Part shown: positions 11,984 through 22,051 of the stretch, one piece after another
How the letters are laid out: every line of letters begins with the position of its first letter
Numbering within the stretch: the first letter of the stretch is position 1
Assembly (NCBI GenBank): GCA_963921825.1
Contig: OY997589.1
Location: 77,360,523 to 77,424,522, forward strand
Source: Erodium maritimum
Lineage: Eukaryota; Streptophyta; Magnoliopsida; Geraniales; Geraniaceae
Direction: 5' to 3'
Length of the DNA: 64,000 bases
Notes under the pieces: generated by a model
What the model was told of the DNA's origin: nothing
What the model saw: the letters and a program-made list of their open reading frames with translations, nothing else
Database searches by the model: none
Position numbers and translations under genes: made by a program

Positions 11984-13750
11984 CTAGAGCTGCTTGCTTT
12001 GCTGTACCTTCTCTTTCAGCTGCTTCACCTTTGCGCGTTCATTTTGCAGTTCCTCTTTCAACTGCTCGTTTTGTTGTTTGAGTTGCTCTACTTGTTCTTT
12101 GAACGGCTCAACAGCCTTTGCAAGTTCATTTCTCAATCTCTCTTCAAACTCTTGTTTCTGAGCACACAACTCTTTCTTTTGCACTTCCATCAACTCCTCC
12201 CTCAGAATTTTTATTTGTTCAATTGTATCCTCCGTCATAGCAGCCCCAATATGCCCATGACTCTCTTCTCCTTCAGTCCCAGCAGCCCCAATATGCCCAT
12301 GACTCTCTCCTCCTTCAGTCCCGTGTTGAAGTGCAGGCATTGCTCCCGATGACTCTGATTCTGAAATTTCATATGTGGCACTCTCTGAACTTTCAGATGC
12401 GGTACTCTCTTCTTCCGCACCAAGAGTCCACCATTTAGGAGATGTCGTGTGTTTCCAAGCACTGACATGAACTTTATACCCCGACATAGAATCTCTGAGC
12501 GGAACAAGACTCGGCCTAAAAGCTATCACTCTAAGGGGACCACGACCAGAACCTATAAATCTAAAGCCTTCTTGATCTGGATCATATGACAAGACACTAG
12601 TGGATATGTATTTGTAGTGATCTCGATCATATCCGACGGATATGTATTTGTTGTGTGCCAACAGTATTTCACCATCATCCATACAAGCTAGAGGCAAGAA
12701 GCGATTATGATTCTGATTTTGCCTCTTCTCCTTTGCAATACATGGCAAAGAATACATCTTTGTCCATGATTCTTGAACACCGTACTCCTTCATCAACCAT
12801 ATATTCATGCCTTGATCCGTATATTCAGTTATGAACAAGCAGCCTAACAATTCCCCGACCCTACAAGGACCTCTCCCAACCATATTTTCACCAAATGAGG
12901 GCGGAAATGGAACTCTCCCAAACTGATCATCTTCAAAATCAAAAGTAAGTATACCTACTTCAGACCTGTAACTGTTGCTAGCCCAATGAAGGGCCCCGTG
13001 CAAGAAGGTGGCTTGAGACGGATACTTCTCCGAGCTGGAGCAGAAGTAGTCAGAATGACAAGTACCTAAAGTTTTCCAAGAGCATCCCTGCTCAATTGTG
13101 AGAATCTCACCTACATCATCACGACGACCACGACCTACGATCCATTTACTGACTACTCGCAACAGTTTGTATTTGTTTAACTTTCTGCTAAACCCCAATC
13201 CATAACGGCAACCATCCGTCTTCGAAACTGGAGGTGCAGGAATTGTAATGTACTCACTAGTACAAGGATTCCATACCACAGCAAACTTGTTAACAAACCC
13301 ACTATGGTAGCATAGCAAACCATTACAAGAATTTGAAAACTTAAAATCGACCTTCACAGTCTTGTAACTGAGAGCATTCTTGGGACTAACACCGAGCTTT
13401 GGGAATTCAAATAAAGTATTGAGCTTGACATCAAGAGGGTCAAAATTACTGAGGCAATGGATGTTACCCATGTGAAGCTTTATCGTGTCTTGGTCATGAT
13501 AGAGCTGAAAGCAAACCTCAGCTGGTGCTTTGGTTTGGTTGAGATGGGTAAAGTTTGGGTCTCTGGAGAGATGGAGCCATGCTTTGCAGACAAGTTGGCA
13601 GGAAGCTACGGTTTTTATGGGCAATCTGCAGAGGATCTCCATGAGCATTGGGTTTGGTAGATTTGTGATGAAACTGGAGGAGGAAGAAGATGATGAAGGA
13701 GAAGGGGTCAATGTCGTAACTTTAGCTGATTTCTGGTCAGGAGCTTCCAT
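11984..13750 (-). CDS. F-box protein with FBA-type C-terminal region and coiled-coil tail (588 aa)
   Basis: This is an intact single-exon gene. Residues about 26-72 form an F-box (LPNPMLMEILCRLPIKTV ... VCKAWLHL), which in SCF ubiquitin ligases binds SKP1. Residues about 105-420 look like the F-box-associated domain that recognises substrate, with CNGLLCYHSG and WNPCTSEYITIP. The tail is unusual: a Ser/Glu-rich linker, two 15-residue repeats (GTEGGESHGHIGAA and GTEGEESHGHIGAA), then about 85 residues of heptad-rich Glu/Gln/Lys/Leu coiled coil. Such a tail could mediate dimerisation; that is inference. The start at 13750 is the first ATG of the frame and lies about 50 bp below a TATA-like box. 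A broken copy lies at 50343-52072. Confidence 0.9.
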   Translation of the reverse strand: MEAPDQKSAKVTTLTPSPSSSSSSSSFITNLPNPMLMEILCRLPIKTVASCQLVCKAWLHLSRDPNFTHLNQTKAPAEVCFQLYHDQDTIKLHMGNIHCLSNFDPLDVKLNTLFEFPKLGVSPKNALSYKTVKVDFKFSNSCNGLLCYHSGFVNKFAVVWNPCTSEYITIPAPPVSKTDGCRYGLGFSRKLNKYKLLRVVSKWIVGRGRRDDVGEILTIEQGCSWKTLGTCHSDYFCSSSEKYPSQATFLHGALHWASNSYRSEVGILTFDFEDDQFGRVPFPPSFGENMVGRGPCRVGELLGCLFITEYTDQGMNIWLMKEYGVQESWTKMYSLPCIAKEKRQNQNHNRFLPLACMDDGEILLAHNKYISVGYDRDHYKYISTSVLSYDPDQEGFRFIGSGRGPLRVIAFRPSLVPLRDSMSGYKVHVSAWKHTTSPKWWTLGAEEESTASESSESATYEISESESSGAMPALQHGTEGGESHGHIGAAGTEGEESHGHIGAAMTEDTIEQIKILREELMEVQKKELCAQKQEFEERLRNELAKAVEPFKEQVEQLKQQNEQLKEELQNERAKVKQLKEKVQQSKQL

Positions 13751-13798
13751 GGCGGACGAGAGAGAAAGAGAGTTGGAAATGTTGTGGTAGGGTTCGGT

Positions 13799-13813
13799 CT
13801 GTTTTATATTGAT
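13799..13813 (-). promoter_or_regulatory. TATA-like box of the F-box gene
   Basis: The minus strand reads CAATATAAAACAG about 50 bp above the start codon. In the broken duplicate the same place reads CAATATTAACTGATACAG, so the TATA core is lost there. Confidence 0.5.
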
Positions 13814-13895
13814 TCGGATAAAATAAGAAAATAAGGAAACTTTATGACGTGAGATATATATATATAAAAAAAAAACTTTACTCGTGAGAGTATTT

Positions 13896-15560
13896 TGTGG
13901 TCGAATTAATGTAGGTCGATGGTTAGTTCTGATTCGATGTAAATTTAGGCTATTTACTAATGTCGAAACGAGGTGTAAACGCTCCGTTGAATCATACGGT
14001 ACGTAGTTTTTTTTGTGTTGAATCAGAACTATGAAGTCTGACTACCGTCGAATCTTTTAAATTCTCGAATCGATATCGAGGAATCTGTAGACTCGAAAGC
14101 CGGTCTAATTGACGGATTCGGGCCCAAGAAATCTGCGTCCGACGCGTGATAGCGATTATGAAGGCTGAATTTAATTTCGGCTATTACATATCCAACCCCC
14201 GAAGCTTCTTCTTCACGACTCCTCTACAATTTCACCACAGTCATGCGATCTTCTGCTTCCCAATATATGTCGATTCAGGCACCCTCTTTTCCACTTCCGA
14301 CCATTTCTTCGTAGTCCCCGTTTCTCCACACAACCTCCATCACACTGCTGCTGCACGAGCTATACTAAGACGGTAGTCCCTACAGTGCATCGTCCTCGAC
14401 CAACGTACCGAGTGCTCGTACCCCCACTTCTTCCAACGGAGATGGAGGCCAACATACCGGCTCCTTCCCACCAGTACCGAAAATGGACTCGAATGGAGGA
14501 GAGGGGGTCAAAGCATTACTGAACAACTCTGAGAACTCAGAGCGTGGGGCTGACCAGTCATCGCAGTCATTTTTGGACGCCATCCACCGTGAGTTCGTCG
14601 CAGCGATGAGGCAAACACATGGATAGGATCGGACGGCGAAGTAATGAAAGTAGCATTGGAGCATAACTAACCGTAAGGTAAAGATGTTCCAAGGTTGTTG
14701 GTCAAAATTCAAGCACATCTACCAATCAGGTAAATCCGATGAGCAGGTCACCGAGGATGCGGAGAGGGACTACGTGGAGAGATACAACCACGTCTTTGCT
14801 TGGAAGCACTGGTGGAAGCTTGTGCGAGAGAAGCCATGTTGGAAACATCGTTTGGAGAACGAGTTCTCCACCACAATCGATGATTTCATTGGGACTGACG
14901 GTCGGCAAACACCGTGACTCCCGGCCTTAGCGACCCAATGTCTTAGATGGACATGCTAGCTGCCGCTGCTGAAGATGCCGATGGTCGACGACCAGGACCA
15001 ATCAGCGTTCGCCAGCCTATTGGTCGGTGTGCCGAGAAGGCTAAGAAGGGGAAGGGCAAGGAAACAGTCGAGCCTCAAGACACCAAGCATTGGCCAATAG
15101 CTTGAAGGTCATCGAGCACGAGCGGTCCGCCCAACAACAGGGCTTGGAGTCTCTTATGCGGGAGTTCCGCTTACTCCAGGATAAGGATACCTCAAGCATG
15201 AACCAAGAGGATTTGGCAAACCATCGGCTTTTTCTGCGGGACATGTCTAAAAGGATTTCAGGGTTAGTCTAAGATGTTATTTAGTTTTTGTTGTAAATAC
15301 CGAAGTGTGCTTTGTGTATCGGGATTTTAAATATTAATGTACGTTATTTATGTTTCAGGATGCTAGGGAGATTTATCATTCTATCGCACAACGCTAACAA
15401 CATTTCACTAGAGCTTTACACCAACACGAACGATATTGCACCAGATTTGTACCACCAAATAACGACTAAATTAGGGAAGCGGAAGAGGAATTATCGGAGC
15501 TTTCTTAGTCAAATAATTTTATTTCATTGTAATTTGCATTGATGACTAACATTTGTAGTC
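13896..15560 (+). mobile_element. PIF/Harbinger-related element remnant carrying ORF1 sequence
   Basis: Parts of this stretch match 45932-47130 with many changes: the 5' region (ATCGAGGAATCTGTAGAC, TTAATTTCGGC, CTTCTTCTTC) and the coding part (GAACAACTCYGAGAACTC, TTCAAGCACATCTACCAAT). The two are copies of one family. I could not fix the ends. Confidence 0.55.
14684..15272 (+). pseudogene. PIF/Harbinger ORF1 (Myb/SANT-like) remnant
   Basis: The frame 14684-14917 contains FKHIYQSG, ERYNHVFAWKHWWKLVREKP and WKHRLENEF. This resembles the region after the SANT domain in PIF/Harbinger ORF1 proteins (database name often NAM-associated or GST T3-like), where a conserved FxxxHxWxxLxxxPKW block occurs. 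The frame 15090-15272, with AQQQGLESLMREFRLLQDKD, resembles their C-terminal helical part. A stop and a frameshift separate them. ORF1 proteins bind DNA and assist the transposase. Confidence 0.55.
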
Positions 15561-15575
15561 TGTCAACTGTATTAA

Positions 15576-15871
15576 GAGCATCCACAACCATCTCGCCGGC
15601 AGCTGGCGAGATGACACTGGCGGGGACAATAAAAAAATCATTTTTTTGGCTTACAGCTAGCACCCCCAGCCAGCGAGCTACAATGGTAAAACCTTTTTGT
15701 TGGCTATAACAGCCCCTTTTACTTACATTTTTGCTCCCCGCCAATGATAAGTGCCGACCATAAGCTCCCAGCCAGCACTCCCCACCGGCGAGCTCCCTGC
15801 CTGCTCCCAGGCAGCTCCTCGCCGACGTTTTCTCCTCGCCAGCGCCATCTCACCAATGGTTGTGGATGCTC
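15576..15871. mobile_element. Tourist-type MITE (PIF/Harbinger), 296 bp, TSD TAA
   Basis: Both ends read inward GAGCATCCACAACCAT, a perfect 16-bp inverted repeat, and are flanked by TAA (15573-15575 and 15872-15874). The 3-bp TAA duplication and the GAGCAT ends are typical of PIF/Harbinger MITEs. Short frames inside are accidental. Confidence 0.9.
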
Positions 15872-15874
15872 TAA

Positions 15875-16260
15875 ACATTGAAACCCGCCAATACTTCAAT
15901 AAAAAACACGCCAAACAGTATACGTCATCTATTCATGGGCCAATCAGGATCTACTTGCTACTGTGAACAAAAAAAGAGTAGACTATGCTCTCGGGACTAT
16001 TCAGGGTATGTTTAGGGTGTATCTCGGTCTAATTAATGGTCTAATCTGGAAAAACATCCCAATTAGACTGAGATTATATCGATTCGACCTAATCCTACTA
16101 CAGATAGTCTTATCGAGTTGTTTTTGTTAGTCGATGATGAGTATTTGAATCCATGTTAATCCAAATTATCTTCTTCGAATACAAATATTTGGTCTTTGAC
16201 GGAAAAAAATAATGCTCAAACAATTAAAAAATAGGCATTGAATTATCAAAACAAATTCTG
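15875..16260. other. unassigned spacer
   Basis: AT-rich sequence with no coding frame, terminal repeat or similarity to other parts of the window that I can see. Confidence 0.4.
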
Positions 16261-16733
16261 CAAACACAGGGGTTTGTTGTAGCTTCTCTTCCGACCGCTT
16301 TACCTTTGCAAGTTCGGTCTCTCTTTTAATTGTTTGGGTTTTGCCCGCTCTTTCATTTGTTTCATCTATGCCTTTTGTCTAGTTGTCGTCCTTTTTTATC
16401 TGACCGGATCTATTTACTTTTTGAATAGCTCAACAACTAGGGATGGCAAAAAAAACCATACCCAATGGGTACCCATTTTTTTTCCTTATTCGGGTCAGTT
16501 TCGGGTATGAGTAATTTCGGGTTCGGGTCGGGTATGGATAATATTTGGGTTTGGGCTAAAAGAATTCGGATGGGTTTGGGTTTGGATTCGGGTACCCATA
16601 TTACCCGAACAATTCACCGCCCCAATCCCGCCCATTTCCTCACCCTATGTCAGCTGTCACCCACTACGGTCCCACCTCACCTTCCATATATTCAAACACA
16701 CCTGTGGTCCCACCCCATCCCTTTTTCGAGCAC

Positions 16734-16735
<2 letters not shown>

Positions 16736-16778
<43 letters not shown>
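16736..16778. repeat. (TA)n microsatellite
   Basis: About 21 uninterrupted TA units directly left of the nested element at 16779. The Tyr-Ile frames reported here are artefacts of the repeat. Confidence 0.95.
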
Positions 16779-16782
<4 letters not shown>

Positions 16783-17216
16783 TGGTATCAGGTACAAACC
16801 ACCCCTTATTGTGCAAACTACGAACTCACCAGGTGCTGACACGTGGGCGTGCGCGCACAGTGCTGACACGTGGCGCGCATAGTGCTAATAGTTTGGGCGC
16901 ACAATGCTAATAGTTTGGCACTGTGCTAAACTATCAGCACTGTGCGCCCAAACTATTAGCACCGTGCGCGCGCTTGGTCAACACGCTCATGCGCGCGGGC
17001 AGAGGCGCGCGCGAAGCGGCCACGTGTCAGCATCGCGCGCGCTCTGCTGACACGTGGCAGATGCGCGCGCCTCTGCCCGCGCGCGTGAGCGTGTTGACCA
17101 CGCGCGCGCACGGTGCTAATAGTTTGGCGCGCACAGTGCTAATAGTTTAGCACAGTGCCAACCTATTAGCACTGTGCGCCCAAACTATTAGCACTATGCG
17201 CGCCACGCAACATCCG
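16779..17216. mobile_element. TA-targeted inverted-repeat element, family C copy 1, right end truncated
   Basis: It starts directly after (TA)n with GGGTTGGTATCAGGTACAAA and then CTTATTGTGCAAACTACGAA, matching the ends of 21139-21514. The interior is a large GC-rich imperfect palindrome: GACACGTGG, GCGCGCCTCTGCCCGCGCGC and GTGCTAATAGTTTGG occur on both arms. The right terminal motif is missing. Confidence 0.65.
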
Positions 17217-17324
17217 TCTCGGTGGATTCTTTTCTGGTGAGGTCTTGGACGACATACTTAAAGCTCCGAGCATCGGTTTTCATGTCATAACGAACCGACA
17301 TAATCGCATTAGCAAAGAAGATGA

Positions 17325-17520
17325 CAAAAGAACACGTTTAGGATATGTTTTTGCAATTATCAAAGAAAATGACTAAAATACAAGTTTAGTGTAGGTTTTT
17401 GCAATTATCAAACAAGATGACTAAAAGATAATTTTAGGGTATGTTTTTGCAATTATCAAACAAGATGAGTAAAAAAAAGTTTAGGGTGCGTTTTTATAAT
17501 TATCAAAGGTGAATATTAAA
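17325..17520 (+). repeat. tandem repeat, about four units of about 60 bp
   Basis: The unit TTTAGGRTATGTTTTTGCAA then TTATCAAASAAGATGACTAA recurs four times with small changes inside the hAT element. Confidence 0.8.
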
Positions 17521-17847
17521 ATACAAGTTTGGGTATGATTTTTGTAAAGTATGTGTTAATATGGGCGAAATGGGTATTCGTGAGTACCCATATGGGTATT
17601 GGGTAGAAATGGGTAAGACAAATATGGGTAAGTAATGGGTTTTGGGTGGATTTGGGGATTTAAAAATGAGAAATGGGTAGAAATGGGTATTAGTATATTC
17701 GCCCATACCCGCCCATTTGCCATCCCTGTCAACAACTTTACAAATTTGTTTCTCGTTCTCTTTGACACTTGTTTCTAGCACACAATGACATCATAGCAAC
17801 CACAAGTGTTCCACCCGTTACCACAAGTTCTTTGAACCTTGAGAACA

Positions 17848-18275
17848 GGGGCAGAACCAGGAATAAAATATAGGGTGTTCCACCTATAATTATCAAATAT
17901 TTTTTTTTTCAAATTACACTAATAAGAGAATAAGATTATTTTGTGTTGTTCGCTCAGTAATTTCCTTTGTGACGAGGAAAGGTGTGGTAACGCACGACAA
18001 TATGTTAATTTTTTTTTAATGTTTTATTACATAATAAAAAATGTTTATGATCGAAATATGAGATTTTCTTTGAATATTTTAATAATACAATATAATGTTT
18101 AAGATTTTTTTTACTAATTTAGTTTCAATAATGTATTCTATCATTATGTTCATCAGGAATTAGTTATATTCAAGTTAAAAAAATTATATACAAAATAAGA
18201 TTTTTTTAATATAAAAGGCTTTGTATTTAAGAGGCGTCATGAAAAACAAGAGAAGAATCCAACACTCAGATAGTC
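17848..18275 (+). mobile_element. left-end fragment of a Tip100-like hAT element
   Basis: CAGGGGCAGAACCAGGAATA followed by TAGGGTGTTCCACC is the left terminal pattern seen, with small changes, in the complete element at 10396. No right end or 8-bp duplication is found before the retroposon at 18287; the rest is AT-rich with no gene. Confidence 0.55.
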
Positions 18276-18286
18276 TATCCCCACAG

Positions 18287-19435
18287 TTTTTTTGACCGAA
18301 AGTTGCAATTTTATAAATAATTAAATCAGAACATCGATGTGCGCCAGGGAACATGCTCCTGGGCCACTAAGGTCAGACAGAAAGAGCAACGACTTACTGA
18401 ACCTTTTTCCACTGGAACCGTCACATACGGTATTTGAAAGCCATATAGGCAAGGATAGAATACGAAAAGGGGGAAGGAATTGCTGAAAATTAGAGATCTC
18501 AACAGCGGTGATGGTGGGAGGCAAAGCATCTTCAAGGGATCCCTCTCAGGGCTAGTCCCCGATGCTTATCCAGGCTCTCATTCCTCATGGCGGGGCTGCT
18601 TCCCCGCCTTGACATGCTCCTCTCGAGGTGCTCTATCTACTGACCTCTTGAGTGCTCCAATGCCCTCTCCAAGGATCGAATGTTGTGCCTGACACGACAC
18701 CGTAATGATGATGAAGGAAGCCGAACACACAACCACATCCCTAACCACCCCCGTACCCGGAGTCCGAAGAGAAGCCAAAGGAGAGAGAAGGTGGGGAGGC
18801 GTGGCCCGTCGAACCCTCAGAGGCCCTGGCGAGGACGCAACCCTAGTCATCGCACCTCCCGGAATAGGAACTAGAGCAAGGTCATGGTACGCCCGGGAAC
18901 TCGGCGATTTAGGGTTCAGTGGAAGATGGATGAAGCCTTTGCTTGGGAAGGAAGTAACCCAGGGCCGTCGCAAAAAACCTCCTCACGTCGGTTCCACGAT
19001 CGGAGGGAGAGGAGCCGAAAGCCACGGTCGACATCATCATCGGTGGAGAGAGAGAAGGTGGTCAAACCTGTGGTGTGGTCGTCCTCCAACGGTGGTTTTA
19101 ATCCTCAGGACTGGACCCGGTTTGTGAGGGACAAGACAACACGAGGGGGCAGGATCGACATCCAGAGTAGCACCATGCATAGAGGGAGGCACAGTAGGGA
19201 TCATGTCGACGGCGGGGACAGAGAAAAGCACCATAGCTTGCGGCGGCTCGAGAGGAACCCTAGTAGAGGAAACTCTCGCAGAGCCCAAAGGGATTTGCTG
19301 AGGAGAGGGTAGATAGAGAAGAGAAGAAGAAACATGGTATAAGCCATGAAAATTGCCATAACTATAACCATGGTTGCGTACGACGACAAAGCTCTCAAAA
19401 CCATAACAGAGCAAAAGTTTTTTTTTGTGTGTGTG
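18287..19435 (-). mobile_element. LINE-mobilised retroposon, family R1 copy 1
   Basis: A T run (18287-18293) is the poly(A) tail on the minus strand, preceded there by AACTTTCGGTC. The flanks TATCCCCACAG (18276-18286) and TATCTCCACAG (19436-19446) match at 10 of 11 bases, a retroposon target duplication. The same family occurs at 52708-54460: shared blocks are GGAGGCAAAGCA, GAGTCCCCGATGCTT-like sequence, GGAACATGCTCCT and the ORF start. At 1.15 kb it lacks endonuclease and reverse transcriptase. Confidence 0.75.
19037..19255 (-). pseudogene. N-terminal ORF fragment of retroposon family R1
   Basis: The minus-strand frame that includes MVLFSVPAVDMIPTVPPS corresponds to MVLSPATTPAMHPAQSPH in the second copy (54395-54345), so the ATG near 19234 is the ancestral start. 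The longer 141-codon frame that begins at 19462 runs through the 5' leader. Only about 65 residues remain before the sequence breaks up; no domain is recognisable. It could be the start of a LINE ORF1. Confidence 0.4.
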
Positions 19436-19446
19436 TATCTCCACAG

Positions 19447-19535
19447 CTAATTTAACAAGCATATGAGCAAAATAAGAATTTTGTATTTATTATTAGTAGA
19501 AGTTCATATAGAGGTGAAATCGGCTACTAACTACT
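19447..19535. other. short spacer between retroposon and foldback element
   Basis: No feature recognised. Confidence 0.4.
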
Positions 19536-20810
19536 CTTAACCTAAAAACTAGAGAACCAATCCTAGCCACACACCTAAAATCCAACATTCACCATGATGC
19601 CACGTCATCACCCCAATTTCACCCAAACTAACGCCACTTTCATCCTTTCTCACACAAGCAAGGGCATAATTGTAAAAGCATGGTGCCATGTGGACAAGTG
19701 TCCACTTTTTTCTTCACCAATTCACTAATTTAATATTTCCCGATTCGTTTGAACTCCGATTAGCTTCAAACTTGCGCCAATATTTTTATTTTTTCAAGGG
19801 CTTTAAATTAAGATCAATCATGAATATATTTTGAAGCACGAAAATAAAAAGGTATATCGGGGTGATAAAAATAATGTTGAGTGTTGATAAATCCTCACTA
19901 ATAAATGTTTTATATCGGAGGTATCAAACTAGTGCTAAATGTTGATAAAAACATGTACTGAGGTGATAAAAACCATGTTCAATTTTGATAATAAGTGTGA
20001 TAAACTAGAGATTAGCGTTGATAAAAAAAACATGTGATGGGGTGATAAAAACATATGTAATTTAATGGTAAACATAGTGTTTAGTGTTGATAAAACTAGT
20101 GTTCATAAAAACGCGTGATGAGGTGATAAAAATCATGTTCGGTTTTGGAAAATGAGGTGATAAAACTAGTGTCCAGTGTTGATAAAATCAGTGTAAAGTG
20201 TTGATAAAACCAATGTAAAGTGTTGATAAAAACTTCTCAGATATATTTTTTTTAAACCAGCCCCGAAATAATCCTTTTTTTCGTGCTTCAAAAAAAAAAT
20301 GTGATGGGGGTGATAAAACACGCGTAATTTATTGATAAAATCTAGTGTTTGGTGTTGATAAAACTAGTGCTCATAAAAAACACGTGATGATGTGATAAAA
20401 TCATGATCAGTTTTGGAAATGAGGTGATAAACTCAATGCAAAGTGTTGATAAAACCAGTGTAACAGTGTTGATAAAACCAGAGCAAAATGTTGATAAAAA
20501 TTACCCATGTATAATTTTTTTTTAAAAATCAGCCCCGAAATAAAAAAAATCCGTGCTTCAAAATATATTCATGAGTGATCTTGATAGAAAGCCCTTGAAA
20601 AAACAAAACTAATGGCGCAAGTTTGAAGCCAATCAGAGTTCAAACGAAGTGGGAAAAATTAAATTAGTGAATTGGTAAAAAATAAGTAATATGATAGTTT
20701 TACTAAAGTGCTGTTTTTTTTGCAGTCAACGAGTCAACCACTCAATTCCATCTCATCCCTTTATTCTTAAAATAAATGGCTTAGATTGGTTCTCTAGTTT
20801 TTAGGTTAAG
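19536..20810. mobile_element. foldback element with very long inverted repeats
   Basis: The left end CTTAACCTAAAAACTAGAGA is repeated exactly as the reverse complement at the right end (20791-20810). The similarity continues inward with indels for about 250-350 bp per arm, including GCGCAAGTTTGAAGC / GCTTCAAACTTGCGC and GTGCTTCAAAATATATTCAT. The centre is an array of GTTGATAAAA units. I see no clear target duplication. Long arms and a repeat-filled centre fit a foldback or MULE-type non-autonomous element. Confidence 0.8.
19855..20520 (+). repeat. array of degenerate GTTGATAAAA / GGTGATAAAA units
   Basis: The core GATAAAA recurs dozens of times with spacings of roughly 17-35 bp, linked by short pieces such as CTAGTGTTCAGT and ACATGTGATGGG. 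It sits only between the arms of the foldback element. Confidence 0.85.
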
Positions 20811-20856
20811 ACATGGTTTGTATTTGATTTCTCCTCGTTCATATATATATATATAT

Positions 20857-21111
20857 AGGGGAACAATCAAGTACAAACCTTATTTCGGGTCAGAACGTAT
20901 AACTAATCTGGGCCATTGATTAACTAGATCGGATGGCCACCGAAATTCAGGGGGGGTGATTGATTATGAAATCAATTACAAGATATGCATTAACTAAAAA
21001 GATATTAAAAGATATGCATTAAATCTGGGCCATTAATTCTACGATCCAAGGGCCCAGATTGATAGTTATACGTTCTGACGAAAGATACAAGTTTGTACCT
21101 GATTGTTATCC
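20857..21111 (+). mobile_element. TA-targeted MITE, family A copy 1, about 255 bp
   Basis: It is flanked on both sides by (TA)n. Left end GGGGAACAATCAAGTACAAA; right end, read inward, AGGATAACAATCAGGTAC. The inverted arms also share CAGAACGTATAACTA and GGGCC. A second copy is at 43827-44086 with about 85-90% identity by eye. No coding frame. Confidence 0.8.
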
Positions 21112-21138
21112 TATATATATATATATGTATGTATATAT

Positions 21139-21508
21139 AGGATAACAATCAGGTACAAACCCCCCCCCCCCCCCCTTATTGTGCAAACTACGAACCCACG
21201 AGAGTCACTGGATCCCCCCAAAGTGACGTCAGCAAAGCGCCCCAGATACTGACACGTGGACAATAAATATATAAAACACCGCACCTTATTGTGCAAACTA
21301 CGAACTCACCAGGTGCTGACACGTGGCGCGCACAGTGTTGATAGTTTGCGCAGCACGGTGCTAATAGTTTAGCACAAATGCAAACTATCACCACTGTGCG
21401 TGCAAACTATTAGCACCGTGCTGTGCAAACTATCAGCACTGTGCACGCCACGTGTCAACACCTGGTGAGTTCGTAGTTTGCACAATAAGGGTGGTTTTTA
21501 CTGGATAG

Positions 21509-21514
<6 letters not shown>
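21139..21514 (+). mobile_element. TA-targeted inverted-repeat element, family C copy 2, about 376 bp
   Basis: The left end AGGATAACAATCAGGTAC is identical to the inward-read right end of the neighbouring family A element. The right end reads inward GGGTAGCTATCCAGTAAAAA. Inside both ends comes CTTATTGTGCAAACTACGAA; the centre has inverted GTGCTAATAGTTT / AAACTATTAGCAC blocks. A C17 tract lies at about 21161. (TA)n lies on both sides. Confidence 0.75.

Positions 21515-21542
<28 letters not shown>
21515..21542. repeat. (TA)n tract at the left edge of the giant element
   Basis: About 13 TA units between family C copy 2 and the giant Mutator-like element. Confidence 0.9.
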
Positions 21543-21620
21543 GGAGAGCAATCAGGTGCGAACCACCTGATTTGGTGCGAACCTGCGCACTGCGTGATGG
21601 CCGTCCGATCTGGATCTCGC
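21541..21620 (+). repeat. left terminal inverted repeat of the giant element
   Basis: GGAGAGCAATCAGGTGCGAA then CCACCTGATTTGGTGCGAAC. Pairs with 43660-43738, imperfectly (roughly 70-80% by eye). Confidence 0.7.
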
Positions 21621-22051
21621 GATGGCGCTGATTTGAACGCGTCATCAGTGGCACGCGTCGTAAATAAGTCACGCGTGGGATTCTTTTTAACTGATTTGCT
21701 ATGGTTCAAGGGTATAAACGTAATTTTATCTAGCCGTTCGCGCAGAAACGTTTCGTGCTCTCCAAAAGACTTGCAGAATCGAGTTTTTAGCGAAACGAAC
21801 ATTTCGGAAACTGATCTTTTGAGCTTCCATTGCGTTGATTTTCGTCTCCTGTGTGATTTCAAAGTTAATTTCATTAGTTCATTGTTGAACTCTGGGTTTA
21901 ATCGGTGAGTTATAATCTTTGGTGTTTAGGGTTTTGATTCAATCTTTTTCGTTTGGTTATTTAGCTTATTTGATTATAGTAATCCGCCTGTAGAGAATGA
22001 AGAAGAAGGTTGCTGAATCTACAACATTCTGCAACAGGGACACCGAATCAG

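Larger units (their letters stand above)
11640..13895 (-). repeat. duplicated F-box block, copy 1 (partner 50045-52195)
   Basis: Both blocks contain an F-box gene on the minus strand plus its flanks. The 3' flanks share CATAAACGAGATGAGACAAC and AGTAGCTGATCCAA; the promoters share ATTGATTC and ACTTTACT(A)CGTGAGATA. The duplication therefore covers promoter, gene and at least 350 bp downstream. Confidence 0.8.
16438..17728. mobile_element. non-autonomous hAT element (Ac-like ends), 1291 bp, TSD TCAACAAC
   Basis: The ends read inward TAGGGATGGCAAA and CAGGGATGGCAAA. The 8-bp duplication TCAACAAC is perfect (16430-16437 and 17729-17736). Subterminal sequence is rich in GGGTATGGGTA-type repeats at both ends (for example GGGTACCCA near 16465 and ACCCATTTCTACCCATTTCT near 17660), which in hAT elements are transposase-binding sites. 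No transposase frame. A (TA)n tract and another element (16779-17216) are nested inside. Confidence 0.9.
16261..17850 (-). pseudogene. third F-box-family relic (coiled-coil tail only), split by a hAT element
   Basis: 16261-16437 resembles the coiled-coil coding part of the F-box copies (for example GCTTCTCTTCCGRCYGCTTTAC, compare 50346-50370). The similarity resumes right after the hAT element: CAACAACTTTACAAATTTGT with CAACAACCTTCATAAATTCA at 50620, then ATCATAGCA near 17790 as at 50746. Removing 16438-17736 restores one continuous stretch. No F-box or start codon remains. Similarity is partial and read by eye. Confidence 0.55.

Noticed and set aside
16465..16910. Open frames on both strands with long Tyr-Ile runs
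   Set aside because: They are read through a (TA)n microsatellite inside the hAT element; no start context or homology.
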